Shown here: positions 16,643 to 22,107 of the stretch, one piece after another
Position numbering within the stretch: the first letter of the stretch is position 1
Layout: each line of letters starts with the position of its first letter
Assembly (NCBI GenBank): GCA_964601575.1
Contig: CAZROA010000071.1
Span: forward strand, 1-22,107
Length of the DNA: 22,107 nucleotides
From: CAZKEG01 sp964601575
GTDB taxonomy: Bacteria; Desulfobacterota; Thermodesulfobacteria; Thermodesulfobacteriales; Thermodesulfatatoraceae
Direction of reading: 5' to 3'
The notes under the pieces: model-generated
The model's input: only the letters and a program-made list of their open reading frames with translations
What the model was told of the DNA's origin: nothing
The model's database searches: none
Made by a program: the position numbers and the translations under genes

Positions 16643-17458
16643 ATGCCGGAAGCTATAACCGAATTACGCGGTACCGACCGTATCATTGTCCCTATAAAGC
16701 TTGAGCCAAACACCAAATTTGTCTTTCAGTGTGGTCCAGGAGTCCCTTGTTTTCGCCTATGTTGTTCGGATCTGTATCTCCCACTCACCCCTTATGACAT
16801 CCTAAGACTGCGTAATCGTCTAAAACTCACCACCGATCAGTTCTTGATCCAATATACAGAGCCTTTCATCCTCCCCCGGTCCAAATTGCCTGTGGCCCGA
16901 CTCAAGATGCGCAATGACGAACACAAGAGCTGTCCTTTCTTGAGTGAGAAGGGCTGTACGGTTTATGAGGATCGTCCCTTGGCCTGTCGTTATTATCCCC
17001 TGGGCCTTGGTATCTTTCGTAATCGAGATGAAGGGCGCAATGAAGATTTTTACTATCTGGTCAAGGAAGGCTTCTGTCAGGGGCTTGATACCGGCCCGGA
17101 GATGACAGTTGAGGAATATCGTCGTTCACAAGGGATTCCGGAGATGGAAGAGCCGGTTACCGAATGGGCAGAGATCATCATGAAAAAGGAATCTCTTGGG
17201 CCGATTGAAGTGCCGCAAAAGAGCCTTGAGCTCTTTTTCATGGTCAGTACCAATCCCGAGCGTTTTCGAAGGTTTGTCTTTGAGAGTCGGTTTCTTGAGA
17301 TCTACGAAGTCGATCCGGAGACTTTAGAAAAGATCAAAGAGGATGATCTGGCCTTATTGCAATTTGGTTTTAAGTGGCTGAAGACCGTTCTTTACGGTGA
17401 AAATCTGGTCAAATTGCGGCGAGAAGTTCCGAAACACCGCAAGATCAAACCGGCTTAA
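16643..17458 (+). CDS. YkgJ-family cysteine-cluster protein
   Basis: A 271-residue protein of the YkgJ (CxxxCxxCC) family, whose members carry a metal site, probably zinc or Fe-S, and have no settled biochemical role. Visible cysteines are Cys30, Cys36, Cys40 and Cys41 in 'FQCGPGVPCFRLCCSD', then Cys97, Cys105 and Cys115 in SCPFLSEKGCTVYEDRPLACRYYP, and Cys145 in EGFCQG. The segment 'CTVYEDRPLACRYYP' is the family hallmark. The C-terminal 120 residues carry no motif that I recognise. A G-rich ribosome binding site (AAAAGGGGG) precedes the ATG. A likely promoter lies in the gap after rsmB, and a perfect inverted repeat follows the stop, so it may be a single-gene unit. Function is unknown. Confidence 0.85.
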   Translation: MPEAITELRGTDRIIVPIKLEPNTKFVFQCGPGVPCFRLCCSDLYLPLTPYDILRLRNRLKLTTDQFLIQYTEPFILPRSKLPVARLKMRNDEHKSCPFLSEKGCTVYEDRPLACRYYPLGLGIFRNRDEGRNEDFYYLVKEGFCQGLDTGPEMTVEEYRRSQGIPEMEEPVTEWAEIIMKKESLGPIEVPQKSLELFFMVSTNPERFRRFVFESRFLEIYEVDPETLEKIKEDDLALLQFGFKWLKTVLYGENLVKLRREVPKHRKIKPA

Positions 17459-17471
17459 TCTAAGCCAAACA

Positions 17472-17505
17472 GAAAAGATTTTCATTCAAATGTGAAAATC
17501 TTTTC
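17472..17505 (+). terminator. Perfect 13-bp inverted repeat, possible terminator
   Basis: GAAAAGATTTTCA (17472-17484) and TGAAAATCTTTTC (17493-17505) form a perfect 13-base-pair, AT-rich stem with an eight-base loop, 13 bases after the YkgJ-family stop. No separate T run follows on the plus strand, although the 3' arm itself is T-rich. It may end the transcript or protect its 3' end, or it may be a protein-binding site. Confidence 0.4.
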
Positions 17506-17544
17506 CTACAAGAGGAAAAATTTTTCATAGTCGGGAGGGGTGTA

Positions 17545-17577
17545 ATGTATTTTAAGTATCGAAGAAAGCGCCATTAA
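17545..17577 (+). CDS. Possible 10-codon leader ORF
   Basis: A strong ribosome binding site (GGGAGGGG, 17533-17540) is followed at good spacing by an ATG and a short frame, MYFKYRRKRH, that ends with TAA at 17575-17577. The frame is the same as that of the downstream DUF3135-like gene, and this TAA is the only stop between them. It may be a basic leader peptide or the remains of a longer N terminus. There is no independent evidence that it is translated. Confidence 0.3.
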   Translation: MYFKYRRKRH

Positions 17578-17640
17578 ATTTCTGAGAGATCGGCATATTT
17601 CTTGCTTCTTAAAAGATTAAAAGGCACACGGAGAAGATCA

Positions 17641-18042
17641 ATGGAAGAGATCAGGTCCTCCGGTGAAGACGAGTTTGAAAAATGGTTTGAAGAGATGGCT
17701 TGTTTGGCCCAAAAAGACCCGGAAGCCTTTGAGAGGCGTCGAGCGGAACTGATCGAAGAGGCCATTTCTCAGGCTGAGCCCGAGTATCAGGAAAGGCTGC
17801 GCAGACTCCAGTGGCGTATTGATATGGAAAGAAAGCGGTGCAAGACGGCTCTGGCCGCCTGCCTTCGTCTCTACGAAATGATGTGGGATTTTATTTATGC
17901 GGAAAATGGCTTCCTTGAAGCCGTTAATACTCTACAGCAATTGGCTAATGCCTTGGAAAAGGGCGAGGTAGTCCGGCTGGAAGAAATAAGACCAAAGCTC
18001 CCTGAGCGGAAGGCCCGGATAATCCCCTTCCCCAAACGCTGA
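17641..18042 (+). CDS. DUF3135-like protein of unknown function
   Basis: A 133-residue, highly charged, mostly helical soluble protein. The N-terminal part 'FEKWFEEMACLAQKDPEAFERRR' and the middle segment with 'RRLQWRIDMERKR' and a later 'CLRLYEMMWD' resemble the DUF3135 family as I remember it; this was recognised by eye, not by a search. I used the ATG at 17641, which has GGAGAAG six bases upstream. A TTG at 17602 in the same frame would add 13 basic residues but has no ribosome binding site. The gene stands between two apparent regulatory regions and is not obviously part of an operon. The C terminus is proline- and arginine-rich (PERKARIIPFPKR). No enzymatic motif is visible. Confidence 0.7.
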   Translation: MEEIRSSGEDEFEKWFEEMACLAQKDPEAFERRRAELIEEAISQAEPEYQERLRRLQWRIDMERKRCKTALAACLRLYEMMWDFIYAENGFLEAVNTLQQLANALEKGEVVRLEEIRPKLPERKARIIPFPKR

Positions 18043-18105
18043 TCTTTTTGATCAAATAACCCCTTTTCGACCCCAAGAGTAATTCTTTTCATTTTGTTTT
18101 GTTGC

Positions 18106-18134
18106 TTGACTATATAGCCATTTGGCTATATAGT
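18106..18134 (+). promoter_or_regulatory. ArsR promoter with embedded operator palindrome
   Basis: TTGACT (18106-18111) and TATAGT (18129-18134) are separated by 17 bases, both matching consensus at five of six positions. A perfect 11-base inverted repeat, ACTATATAGCC (18109-18119) and GGCTATATAGT (18124-18134), with a four-base centre fills the whole space from the -35 to the end of the -10. A repressor dimer bound there would block RNA polymerase. The expected start of transcription is near 18141, the A of the ArsR start codon, so the mRNA is probably leaderless. Confidence 0.8.
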
Positions 18135-18140
18135 TATGAC

Positions 18141-18536
18141 ATGTCTCTTAGGGTAGCTGTTACCAAACTCAAGGCCTTGGCTGATCCAACTCGTTTAAAG
18201 ATAATGGCCCTCTTGGCCCGGAGGTCGTTTTGTGTCTGTGAACTTACGGTGGCCTTGGGTCTTTCTCAGCCGACGGTCTCCCGGCACCTCCAGCAATTAG
18301 AAGCAGCGGGGTTTCTTGTTTCTGAGAGGCAGGGCTCGTGGGTGATTTATCATCTACACCCCGCCGATGAAGAGACCGCCGCTTTTTTGGATTCGGTCCT
18401 GCATTGGTTGGCCAAAGATGTAGAACTAGAAGAACTTGTTCAGATGGCCGTTTGCCTTGATCGCTATGAATGTTCCAAGAAGATGCGGGAGGTTTCGTCA
18501 ATATATCAACCTAAGGAGGATACCGATGGCCATTGA
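18141..18536 (+). CDS. ArsR/SmtB-family metal-responsive repressor
   Basis: A 131-residue winged-helix DNA-binding protein. It begins 'MSLRVAVTKLKALADPTRLKIM', the usual ArsR opening, and has the recognition helix LSQPTVSRHLQQLEAAG (41-57) and wing 'SERQGSWVIYHL'. The sequence FCVCEL at 30-35 places Cys31 and Cys33 where As(III)/Sb(III)-sensing ArsR proteins have their CVC metal site; two more cysteines, Cys105 and Cys111, lie in the C-terminal helix and could complete a site. I chose the ATG at 18141: earlier in-frame codons lie inside the promoter. No ribosome binding site is present, fitting a leaderless mRNA. The gene overlaps the FmdE-like gene by 11 bases. The operator palindrome upstream implies autoregulation. 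The inducer (arsenite, another metal or a thiol-reactive signal) is not proven. Confidence 0.9.
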   Translation: MSLRVAVTKLKALADPTRLKIMALLARRSFCVCELTVALGLSQPTVSRHLQQLEAAGFLVSERQGSWVIYHLHPADEETAAFLDSVLHWLAKDVELEELVQMAVCLDRYECSKKMREVSSIYQPKEDTDGH

Positions 18537-19146
18537 GATCCGAGATCCAGAACTGAAGGAAATGTTCGAACACGGGGTTTTCTTTCATGGTCACCTCTGT
18601 CCGGCCATGCCCTTGGGGCTTCGGGCCGGGCTTTTGGCCCGCCGTAGGCTAGGTGTGGAGAGGGCTAAGAGCAAAGAATTGATGCTCCTTTCCGAGACCG
18701 GGACAGGCCATCTTATGCAGTGTTTCCTGGATGGGGTGATGATGGCGACTGGGTGTACTTATGGTAAGGGCAATTGCCAAAAACTCTACTACAACAAGAT
18801 GGCCTTTGTCCTCATCGACGTGGTGGAAGGAAAGGCCGTTCGGGTGGCTCTAAGGCCTGAGTTTATCAAAGAGGCCCTTAAATCACCCTTTCTTGAGAGA
18901 CGCCAACAAGGTATTCCTCCAGAGATGATCGAACCGGAGATCGCCGAAGCGGCGGTCAATAAAGTCTTGAGTATTCCCGAAGAAGAGGTCTTTAAGATTA
19001 GCGAGGTCTATGACTATCAGTACATCTATGCCCAGGAAGGACCACCGGAGTTTTGTGAGGCCTGTGGAGAGGTGGTCTTTGGGAGCAAGGCCCGGGTGAA
19101 GAAAGGAAAAATTTTGTGTCTTCCTTGCAGCGGCTATAGGGAATAG
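18526..19146 (+). CDS. FmdE-like metal-binding protein with C-terminal zinc ribbon
   Basis: A 206-residue protein of the FmdE family, named for subunit E of formylmethanofuran dehydrogenase but widespread in bacteria without methanogenesis. The family motifs are HGHLCPAMPLGLRAG (21-35; His21, His23, Cys25) and MATGCTYGKGNC (73-84; Cys77, Cys84). A C-terminal zinc ribbon has Cys177, Cys180 (CEAC) and Cys198, Cys201 (CLPC). Bacterial relatives are soluble metal-binding proteins whose role is unclear; some are linked to molybdenum or tungsten enzymes. The ATG at 18526 has AAGGAGGA six bases upstream, inside the end of the arsR gene, so the two are coupled. It is followed nine bases later by a TauE/SafE permease. 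Control by an ArsR-type repressor suggests a role in metal or thiol stress; that is inference. Confidence 0.88.
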   Translation: MAIEIRDPELKEMFEHGVFFHGHLCPAMPLGLRAGLLARRRLGVERAKSKELMLLSETGTGHLMQCFLDGVMMATGCTYGKGNCQKLYYNKMAFVLIDVVEGKAVRVALRPEFIKEALKSPFLERRQQGIPPEMIEPEIAEAAVNKVLSIPEEEVFKISEVYDYQYIYAQEGPPEFCEACGEVVFGSKARVKKGKILCLPCSGYRE

Positions 19147-19155
19147 CGACTTAAG

Positions 19156-19911
19156 ATGAGTGTCTATCTTTTGGTTTCGATCATTGTTTTATTAGCGGCC
19201 TTTGTCTTTTCTATGTTGGGTCTTGGTGGGGCCCTGCTTTATATTCCCATTTTCAAGTGGTTCGGTTTTGACTTTAAATCCGTAGCCATCCCTACCGGGC
19301 TCTTTTTGAACGGGGTCACAGCCCTTTCTTCGGCCCTTTATTACCTGCGGGCCGGGATGGTCGACGTGAAGGGTAGTCTCCCCATGGTGGTAGCTTCCTT
19401 TCTCGGGGCCCCGCTTGGGGCCTATTTTACCCGCTTTGTCCCCACTTCCACCTTGATCCTTCTCTTTGCTGTGGGGATGGTGTTAGCCGGGGCCCGAATG
19501 CTCTTTGCCAGTGGCCAGGCCGAACCCACGAGGATGATGCCCTTCCTAAAAAGGGCTTTGATTACCGGAGGGGCCAGTTTCTTTATCGGTTTTATCGCTG
19601 GGCTTTTGGGTATTGGCGGAGGATTTCTCTTCGTGCCGATGATGATCGCCGTAGGCTACCCCACCAAGATAGCAGCGGCCACCTGTTCTTTTATCGTTCT
19701 TTTTTCTTCTTTTTCCGGTTTTGCCGCTCATGTAGCCGAGGGGCGCTTTGATCTGCGGCTCTTGGTTTTCACCACCATAGCCGTGATCATCGGCTCGCAA
19801 CTTGGAGCCCGGGTGATGAAGGGGAGGATGAAACCCAAATGGATCAAGCGACTATTTGGCCTCCTCCTGATCGGGGTGGCTTTTAAACTAGCCTTAAAAG
19901 TCCTGGGTTAA
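19156..19911 (+). CDS. TauE/SafE-family membrane permease
   Basis: A 251-residue polytopic membrane protein with about eight hydrophobic segments and the internal duplication of the TauE/SafE (DUF81) family. The repeat unit is seen as 'MLGLGGALLYIPIFKWFGF' in the first half and 'LLGIGGGFLFVPMMIAVGY' in the second half. Members export small sulfur-containing or organic anions such as sulfite, sulfoacetate or sulfolactate; the substrate here is unknown. The ATG at 19156 has only a weak ribosome binding site. It is the last gene of the arsR operon and ends two bases before the convergent methyltransferase gene. Placement after an ArsR-type regulator suggests expulsion of a toxic anion or sulfur species (inference). 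Confidence 0.9.
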   Translation: MSVYLLVSIIVLLAAFVFSMLGLGGALLYIPIFKWFGFDFKSVAIPTGLFLNGVTALSSALYYLRAGMVDVKGSLPMVVASFLGAPLGAYFTRFVPTSTLILLFAVGMVLAGARMLFASGQAEPTRMMPFLKRALITGGASFFIGFIAGLLGIGGGFLFVPMMIAVGYPTKIAAATCSFIVLFSSFSGFAAHVAEGRFDLRLLVFTTIAVIIGSQLGARVMKGRMKPKWIKRLFGLLLIGVAFKLALKVLG

Positions 19912-19913
19912 AT

Positions 19914-20549
19914 CTACTTTGTTCCCAAAATGATCTTTGAACCGCCGGTAGGGGTGAGGCTCTTTTCAACGTTGCGAAAGATTCGAGCGAGAAAGGGTAC
20001 TTCGTCTTTAGCAAACTCTCGGTTTTCCGGTGAGCCCATGCTGGCCAGCCGAATATAATAAAGCAAGCGAATAAAGGGATGTTTGGGTTCGCAGTGTTCC
20101 ATCATGGCAAACCGCCCACCGGGTTTAAGGACCCTCCAAGCTTCTCTAAGGGCGGCATCCCTGGTGGCTGGATCCAGTTCGTACATGGCGTGTGAGCAGG
20201 TGACGGCATCAAAGCTTTCAGCAGTAAAGGGAAGCCGGGCTACGTCTGCCAGGACAAAGTGAACATTTTTAAGATTTTGTCTCCGAGCCTTTTCTTTGGC
20301 CCGCCGGAGCATCCCCTGAGAGAAGTCTACCCCCACCACTAGACCTTGGTCTCCGGCTACTTTGCTGGCAGCTAAGACTACGGCCCCGGTACCGGTGCAG
20401 AGATCAAGGAGCCGACCACCTGGTTTGAGCCCGGCCCTTTCGATAATAAGGCGTCTTAAGATGGCCCGTTTATCTCGGCTGTGTAGGGCAATAATTTGGT
20501 CGTAGAAATGAGAAAAGATATCGTAATATTTGCGGCGCCAGCGTTTCAT
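19914..20549 (-). CDS. Class I SAM-dependent methyltransferase (UbiE-like)
   Basis: A 211-residue soluble methyltransferase with motif I LLDLCTGTG (47-55), the acidic residue of motif II in VVGVDFSQGML, the post-II segment 'LADVARLPF', motif 'FDAVTCSHAMYEL' and 'EAWRVLKPGG'. These most resemble the UbiE/MenG-type and related small-molecule methyltransferases, but the family is large and the substrate cannot be given. I chose the ATG at 20549: it overlaps the radical SAM stop as ATGA and has CAGGAGGG seven bases upstream. An earlier in-frame start at 20609 would overlap that gene by 60 bases and adds no conserved residues. Coupling to the radical SAM gene suggests that the two act together. 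It converges on the TauE/SafE gene with a two-base gap. Confidence 0.85.
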   Translation of the reverse strand: MKRWRRKYYDIFSHFYDQIIALHSRDKRAILRRLIIERAGLKPGGRLLDLCTGTGAVVLAASKVAGDQGLVVGVDFSQGMLRRAKEKARRQNLKNVHFVLADVARLPFTAESFDAVTCSHAMYELDPATRDAALREAWRVLKPGGRFAMMEHCEPKHPFIRLLYYIRLASMGSPENREFAKDEVPFLARIFRNVEKSLTPTGGSKIILGTK

Positions 20550-21502
20550 GAGGCCCTCCTGAAGAGTTCTAATTGTTTGGGTTGAGGGGCTCTCTTTCTT
20601 ATCTCCCAAGGGGCGCAGAATTCAAAGGGTAGATCAGGATTTTTACACCCGCAAATCCGCACTTCCAACCCATAGGCACGTCCGATCTCTCTGAATAAAT
20701 TATATCCTTGCTCACGAATCTCAATGCGAGCAAGCTTGGTGGTGGCTGAAGTGATGACCTTAACCCAGGGCTGGCCGCAATAATAAGTAAGGATCTTTTG
20801 AAATAGCCGCGGTGGTAATTCCCGTTGCATCTGTTTGACCACCGCTGGTCTCAAAACCAAATAACTCACCGAGACTTCTTTGACCCCTACGTTGACCAGG
20901 TGTCGCATAAGGGACTCTATGGTCTCTTCTCGATCGGTGATCCCAGGAATTACCGGATCAATGCGGGCTGCCGGGGAAAGTCCTAAGGTCGCGCTCTTTT
21001 CCAGTTGTCGCAGGCGTAGATAAGGGGTAGCCGTCCGGGGCTCAAACAGACGATGATAGCCAAGATCTAAGCTTACCAAGCCAAAACGGGCTTGGACTAG
21101 AGGAGCATGGGCGGCAAAGAGGGCCCAGAATCTTTCGGGAATTCGTCCTTTGGTGAGAAAAGAGACGGTGACACAGGCCTCTAAGAGGGCCTTCATGGCC
21201 TGAAAGGTGATTTCCAGGATCTTAGGATGAGGCTGAAAAGCATCGCTTGCCGTGGAAAAGGCCGCCACCCAAGGGAGAGTTCCTCTTCGGCGACGCGAGG
21301 CCAACTCCTGCCTCAGTTTTTCGGGAAGATTTTCGTAGAGATGAATTTCGGCTTTTGGAGTCTCTGGAAAGCTTCTGGCGTAACAATACACACAACGATG
21401 GAGACACCCTCGCGTGACGTTTACCGCGGGGATGCCTTTTAGGCAGCCAAAGGCCGGATTCTTCAATACCGGCGATTTACGAGCAACCTTCCGAACCTTC
21501 AT
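20546..21502 (-). CDS. Radical SAM protein, SplB-like (COG1533 type)
   Basis: A 318-residue radical SAM enzyme with the 4Fe-4S motif CLHRCVYCY (Cys33, Cys37, Cys40; CxxxCxxC) in an N-terminal context 'NVTRGCLHRCVYCYARSF' typical of the SplB-related, 'DNA repair photolyase' labelled family. Downstream are a SAM-binding strand region 'TKGRIPERF' and 'ARIDPVIPGITDREE', which is also characteristic. The C-terminal part holds three more cysteines (Cys284, Cys286, Cys296; ICGCKNPD...EFCAP), a possible second metal site. The last ten residues contain QLELF, which fits the sliding-clamp-binding consensus. The reaction is unknown; true spore-photoproduct lyase is not implied. It has no strong ribosome binding site of its own and is coupled to the methyltransferase gene. 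Confidence 0.85.
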   Translation of the reverse strand: MKVRKVARKSPVLKNPAFGCLKGIPAVNVTRGCLHRCVYCYARSFPETPKAEIHLYENLPEKLRQELASRRRRGTLPWVAAFSTASDAFQPHPKILEITFQAMKALLEACVTVSFLTKGRIPERFWALFAAHAPLVQARFGLVSLDLGYHRLFEPRTATPYLRLRQLEKSATLGLSPAARIDPVIPGITDREETIESLMRHLVNVGVKEVSVSYLVLRPAVVKQMQRELPPRLFQKILTYYCGQPWVKVITSATTKLARIEIREQGYNLFREIGRAYGLEVRICGCKNPDLPFEFCAPWEIRKRAPQPKQLELFRRAS

Positions 21503-21522
21503 GATATGAATTGTAACAACAT
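21499..21522 (-). CDS. Possible 7-residue leader ORF before the radical SAM gene
   Basis: On the minus strand an ATG at 21522 opens a frame encoding MLLQFIS and stops at TGA (21501-21499), overlapping the radical SAM start as ATGA. AAGGAG (21536-21541) lies 13 bases before it, rather far for a ribosome binding site. It could help translation of the radical SAM gene, which otherwise lacks a nearby ribosome binding site. Chance occurrence is quite possible. Confidence 0.2.
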   Translation of the reverse strand: MLLQFIS

Positions 21523-21593
21523 CTTTTTAGGTGAGCTCCTTGAAAATTCCACAAATAGAAAGTGCCATTGGTAATTAAAAATATTTGGATTTC

Positions 21594-21621
21594 TTGACCT
21601 ATCTCGAGGCCGGGATAATTT
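21594..21621 (+). promoter_or_regulatory. Putative promoter for the fluoride-riboswitch transcript
   Basis: TTGACC (21594-21599) is followed by GATAAT (21614-21619; 14-base spacing) or TAATTT (21616-21621; 16-base spacing). Either would start transcription just upstream of the riboswitch at 21635. Spacing is not ideal, so this is a candidate only. Positions 21523-21593 upstream hold nothing else that I recognise. Confidence 0.4.
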
Positions 21622-21634
21622 AACTTTAACTTAT

Positions 21635-21685
21635 GTGGGGATGGAGTCCCCCATAAACGCCCTCCCCGGGCTGATGACTCCTGTC
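21635..21685 (+). promoter_or_regulatory. Fluoride riboswitch (crcB motif)
   Basis: The sequence matches the crcB-motif aptamer closely. P1 is GGGG (21637-21640) with CCCC (21649-21652) around the loop ATGGAGTC; the conserved ATAAACGC linker follows at 21653-21660; the next stem is GCCC (21659-21662) with GGGC (21668-21671); then TGATGACTCC. The loop bases GGAGTC (21643-21648) pair perfectly with GACTCC (21676-21681), the pseudoknot that closes the fluoride/magnesium site in known structures. This aptamer normally turns expression on when fluoride is bound. The first downstream frames are a 25-codon ORF at 21714 and the gene at 21810, not a recognisable fluoride exporter, although one could follow beyond the window. 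Confidence 0.9.
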
Positions 21686-21713
21686 TGTGAGCCTCTGTAG
21701 TGGAGTAGTGGCT

Positions 21714-21791
21714 ATGGGAAAGAGTCTGCCTCTGGAGGCTATGTCCCTTGTCGTGTTCTTATTAAGTGCCTCGCTCTTTTGGTATATCTGA
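21714..21791 (+). CDS. 25-codon putative membrane peptide under the fluoride riboswitch
   Basis: A short frame beginning with ATG at 21714 encodes MGKSLPLEAM followed by SLVVFLLSASLFWYI and ends with TGA at 21789-21791. The last 15-16 residues are almost all hydrophobic and would form one short membrane segment with a polar, Lys-containing N terminus. GGAG at 21702-21705 lies eight bases before the ATG, a good ribosome binding site. The next gene starts 18 bases after the stop with its own strong site. No family is recognised. It could be a small membrane subunit, a toxin-like peptide, or a regulatory leader peptide. Translation is unproven; such short frames do occur by chance. Confidence 0.5.
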   Translation: MGKSLPLEAMSLVVFLLSASLFWYI

Positions 21792-21809
21792 AAGAAGGAG
21801 GGCGTAAAG

Positions 21810-22107
21810 ATGTTACTTGATCTTCAAAAGATTTGTAACTTCATAAGGGCACGACACAAGGCTTCTGGTGGCTATGGGGCTACCCCTCTTCTCCCGGCCA
21901 CGGTGGAAGATACTTATCATGCGGTGGAGGCCCTGATCCTCCTTAAAAGGCTTTTCCCGGGAGTTGAAAGTAACGCCCTTTTGACCCGGGAGGACATCCA
22001 ATTTCTCAAGATCAAATGGGAAGAGGGGGAACTGGGATTAAAGAGCGGTTATCAGGTCTTGAGACTTTTTTCTTATGTCGGCCTAGGACCAAGCAAGGAG
22101 GTCGTTC
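21810..22107 (+). CDS. Prenyltransferase/squalene-oxidase repeat-like protein, N-terminal part (partial)
   Basis: An ATG at 21810, with a strong ribosome binding site (AAGGAGGG, 21794-21801), opens a frame that runs off the end of the window; 99 residues are visible. The segment with 'ASGGYGATPLLPATVEDTYHAVEAL' looks like one helical repeat of the alpha/alpha toroid found in prenyltransferase beta subunits and squalene-oxidase repeat proteins (the GG-Y/F-G ... EDTY pattern). Catalytic residues cannot be judged from the fragment. It is probably soluble, since no signal peptide or membrane segment is seen. It lies in the same transcript as the fluoride riboswitch and the tiny membrane ORF, whose frame it shares, separated by one TGA. 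The family call is tentative. Confidence 0.6.
   Translation, partial: MLLDLQKICNFIRARHKASGGYGATPLLPATVEDTYHAVEALILLKRLFPGVESNALLTREDIQFLKIKWEEGELGLKSGYQVLRLFSYVGLGPSKEVV

Noticed and set aside
18040..18054. TGATC-TTTTT-GATCA palindrome at the end of the DUF3135-like gene as a terminator.
   Set aside because: The stem is only five base pairs, the T run is in the loop rather than after the stem, and GATC palindromes are common by chance.
21789..21809. Read-through of the TGA (for example as selenocysteine) to fuse the 25-codon frame to the next gene, which is in the same frame.
   Set aside because: A strong ribosome binding site and ATG follow at once, and no SECIS-like hairpin is visible after the TGA; same frame has a one-in-three chance.

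Overview
This window reads as chromosomal DNA of an anaerobic, probably thermophilic bacterium of the Thermodesulfobacteria/Desulfobacterota type. The clues are proteins rich in Glu, Lys and Arg, heavy AGA/AGG codon use, several GTG and TTG starts, tightly packed operons, and the gene content: CobN-type chelatase ATPases, an FmdE-like protein, a radical SAM protein and several cysteine-cluster proteins. The lineage is an inference; no rRNA is present to confirm it.

Layout. (1) Positions 3-5958, plus strand: the end of a periplasmic binding protein, a FecCD permease and its ATPase (iron-chelate/corrinoid/heme-type importer), an L-lactate dehydrogenase, and two tandem AAA+ subunits of a metal-tetrapyrrole chelatase. 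The large chelatase subunit is probably upstream, outside the window. (2) Positions 5963-15169, minus strand: a housekeeping block read from high to low coordinates: ybgC-type thioesterase, rpsU, mutS2, dnaG, rpoD, a CAU-anticodon tRNA, a Nif3-family protein, a coiled-coil zinc-ribbon protein and the RNase P RNA (rnpB). It contains the classical macromolecular-synthesis operon (rpsU-dnaG-rpoD) with mutS2 inserted. (3) Positions 15219-19911, plus strand: rsmB, a YkgJ-type cysteine-cluster protein, a DUF3135-like small protein, then a compact ArsR regulator - FmdE-like protein - TauE/SafE permease operon with a perfect operator palindrome inside its promoter. (4) Positions 19914-21502, minus strand: a SplB-like radical SAM protein translationally coupled to a methyltransferase. 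(5) From 21594 to the window end, plus strand: a fluoride (crcB-motif) riboswitch, a 25-codon membrane-peptide ORF, and the start of a protein resembling prenyltransferase/squalene-oxidase repeat proteins.

The two most interesting places are the fluoride riboswitch, whose nearest genes are not a recognisable fluoride exporter and whose switch helix could sequester the Shine-Dalgarno sequence of the tiny ORF, and the ArsR-FmdE-TauE operon, whose promoter, operator and start codon are arranged so that the regulator mRNA is probably leaderless. No CRISPR array, insertion sequence or prophage gene was seen.
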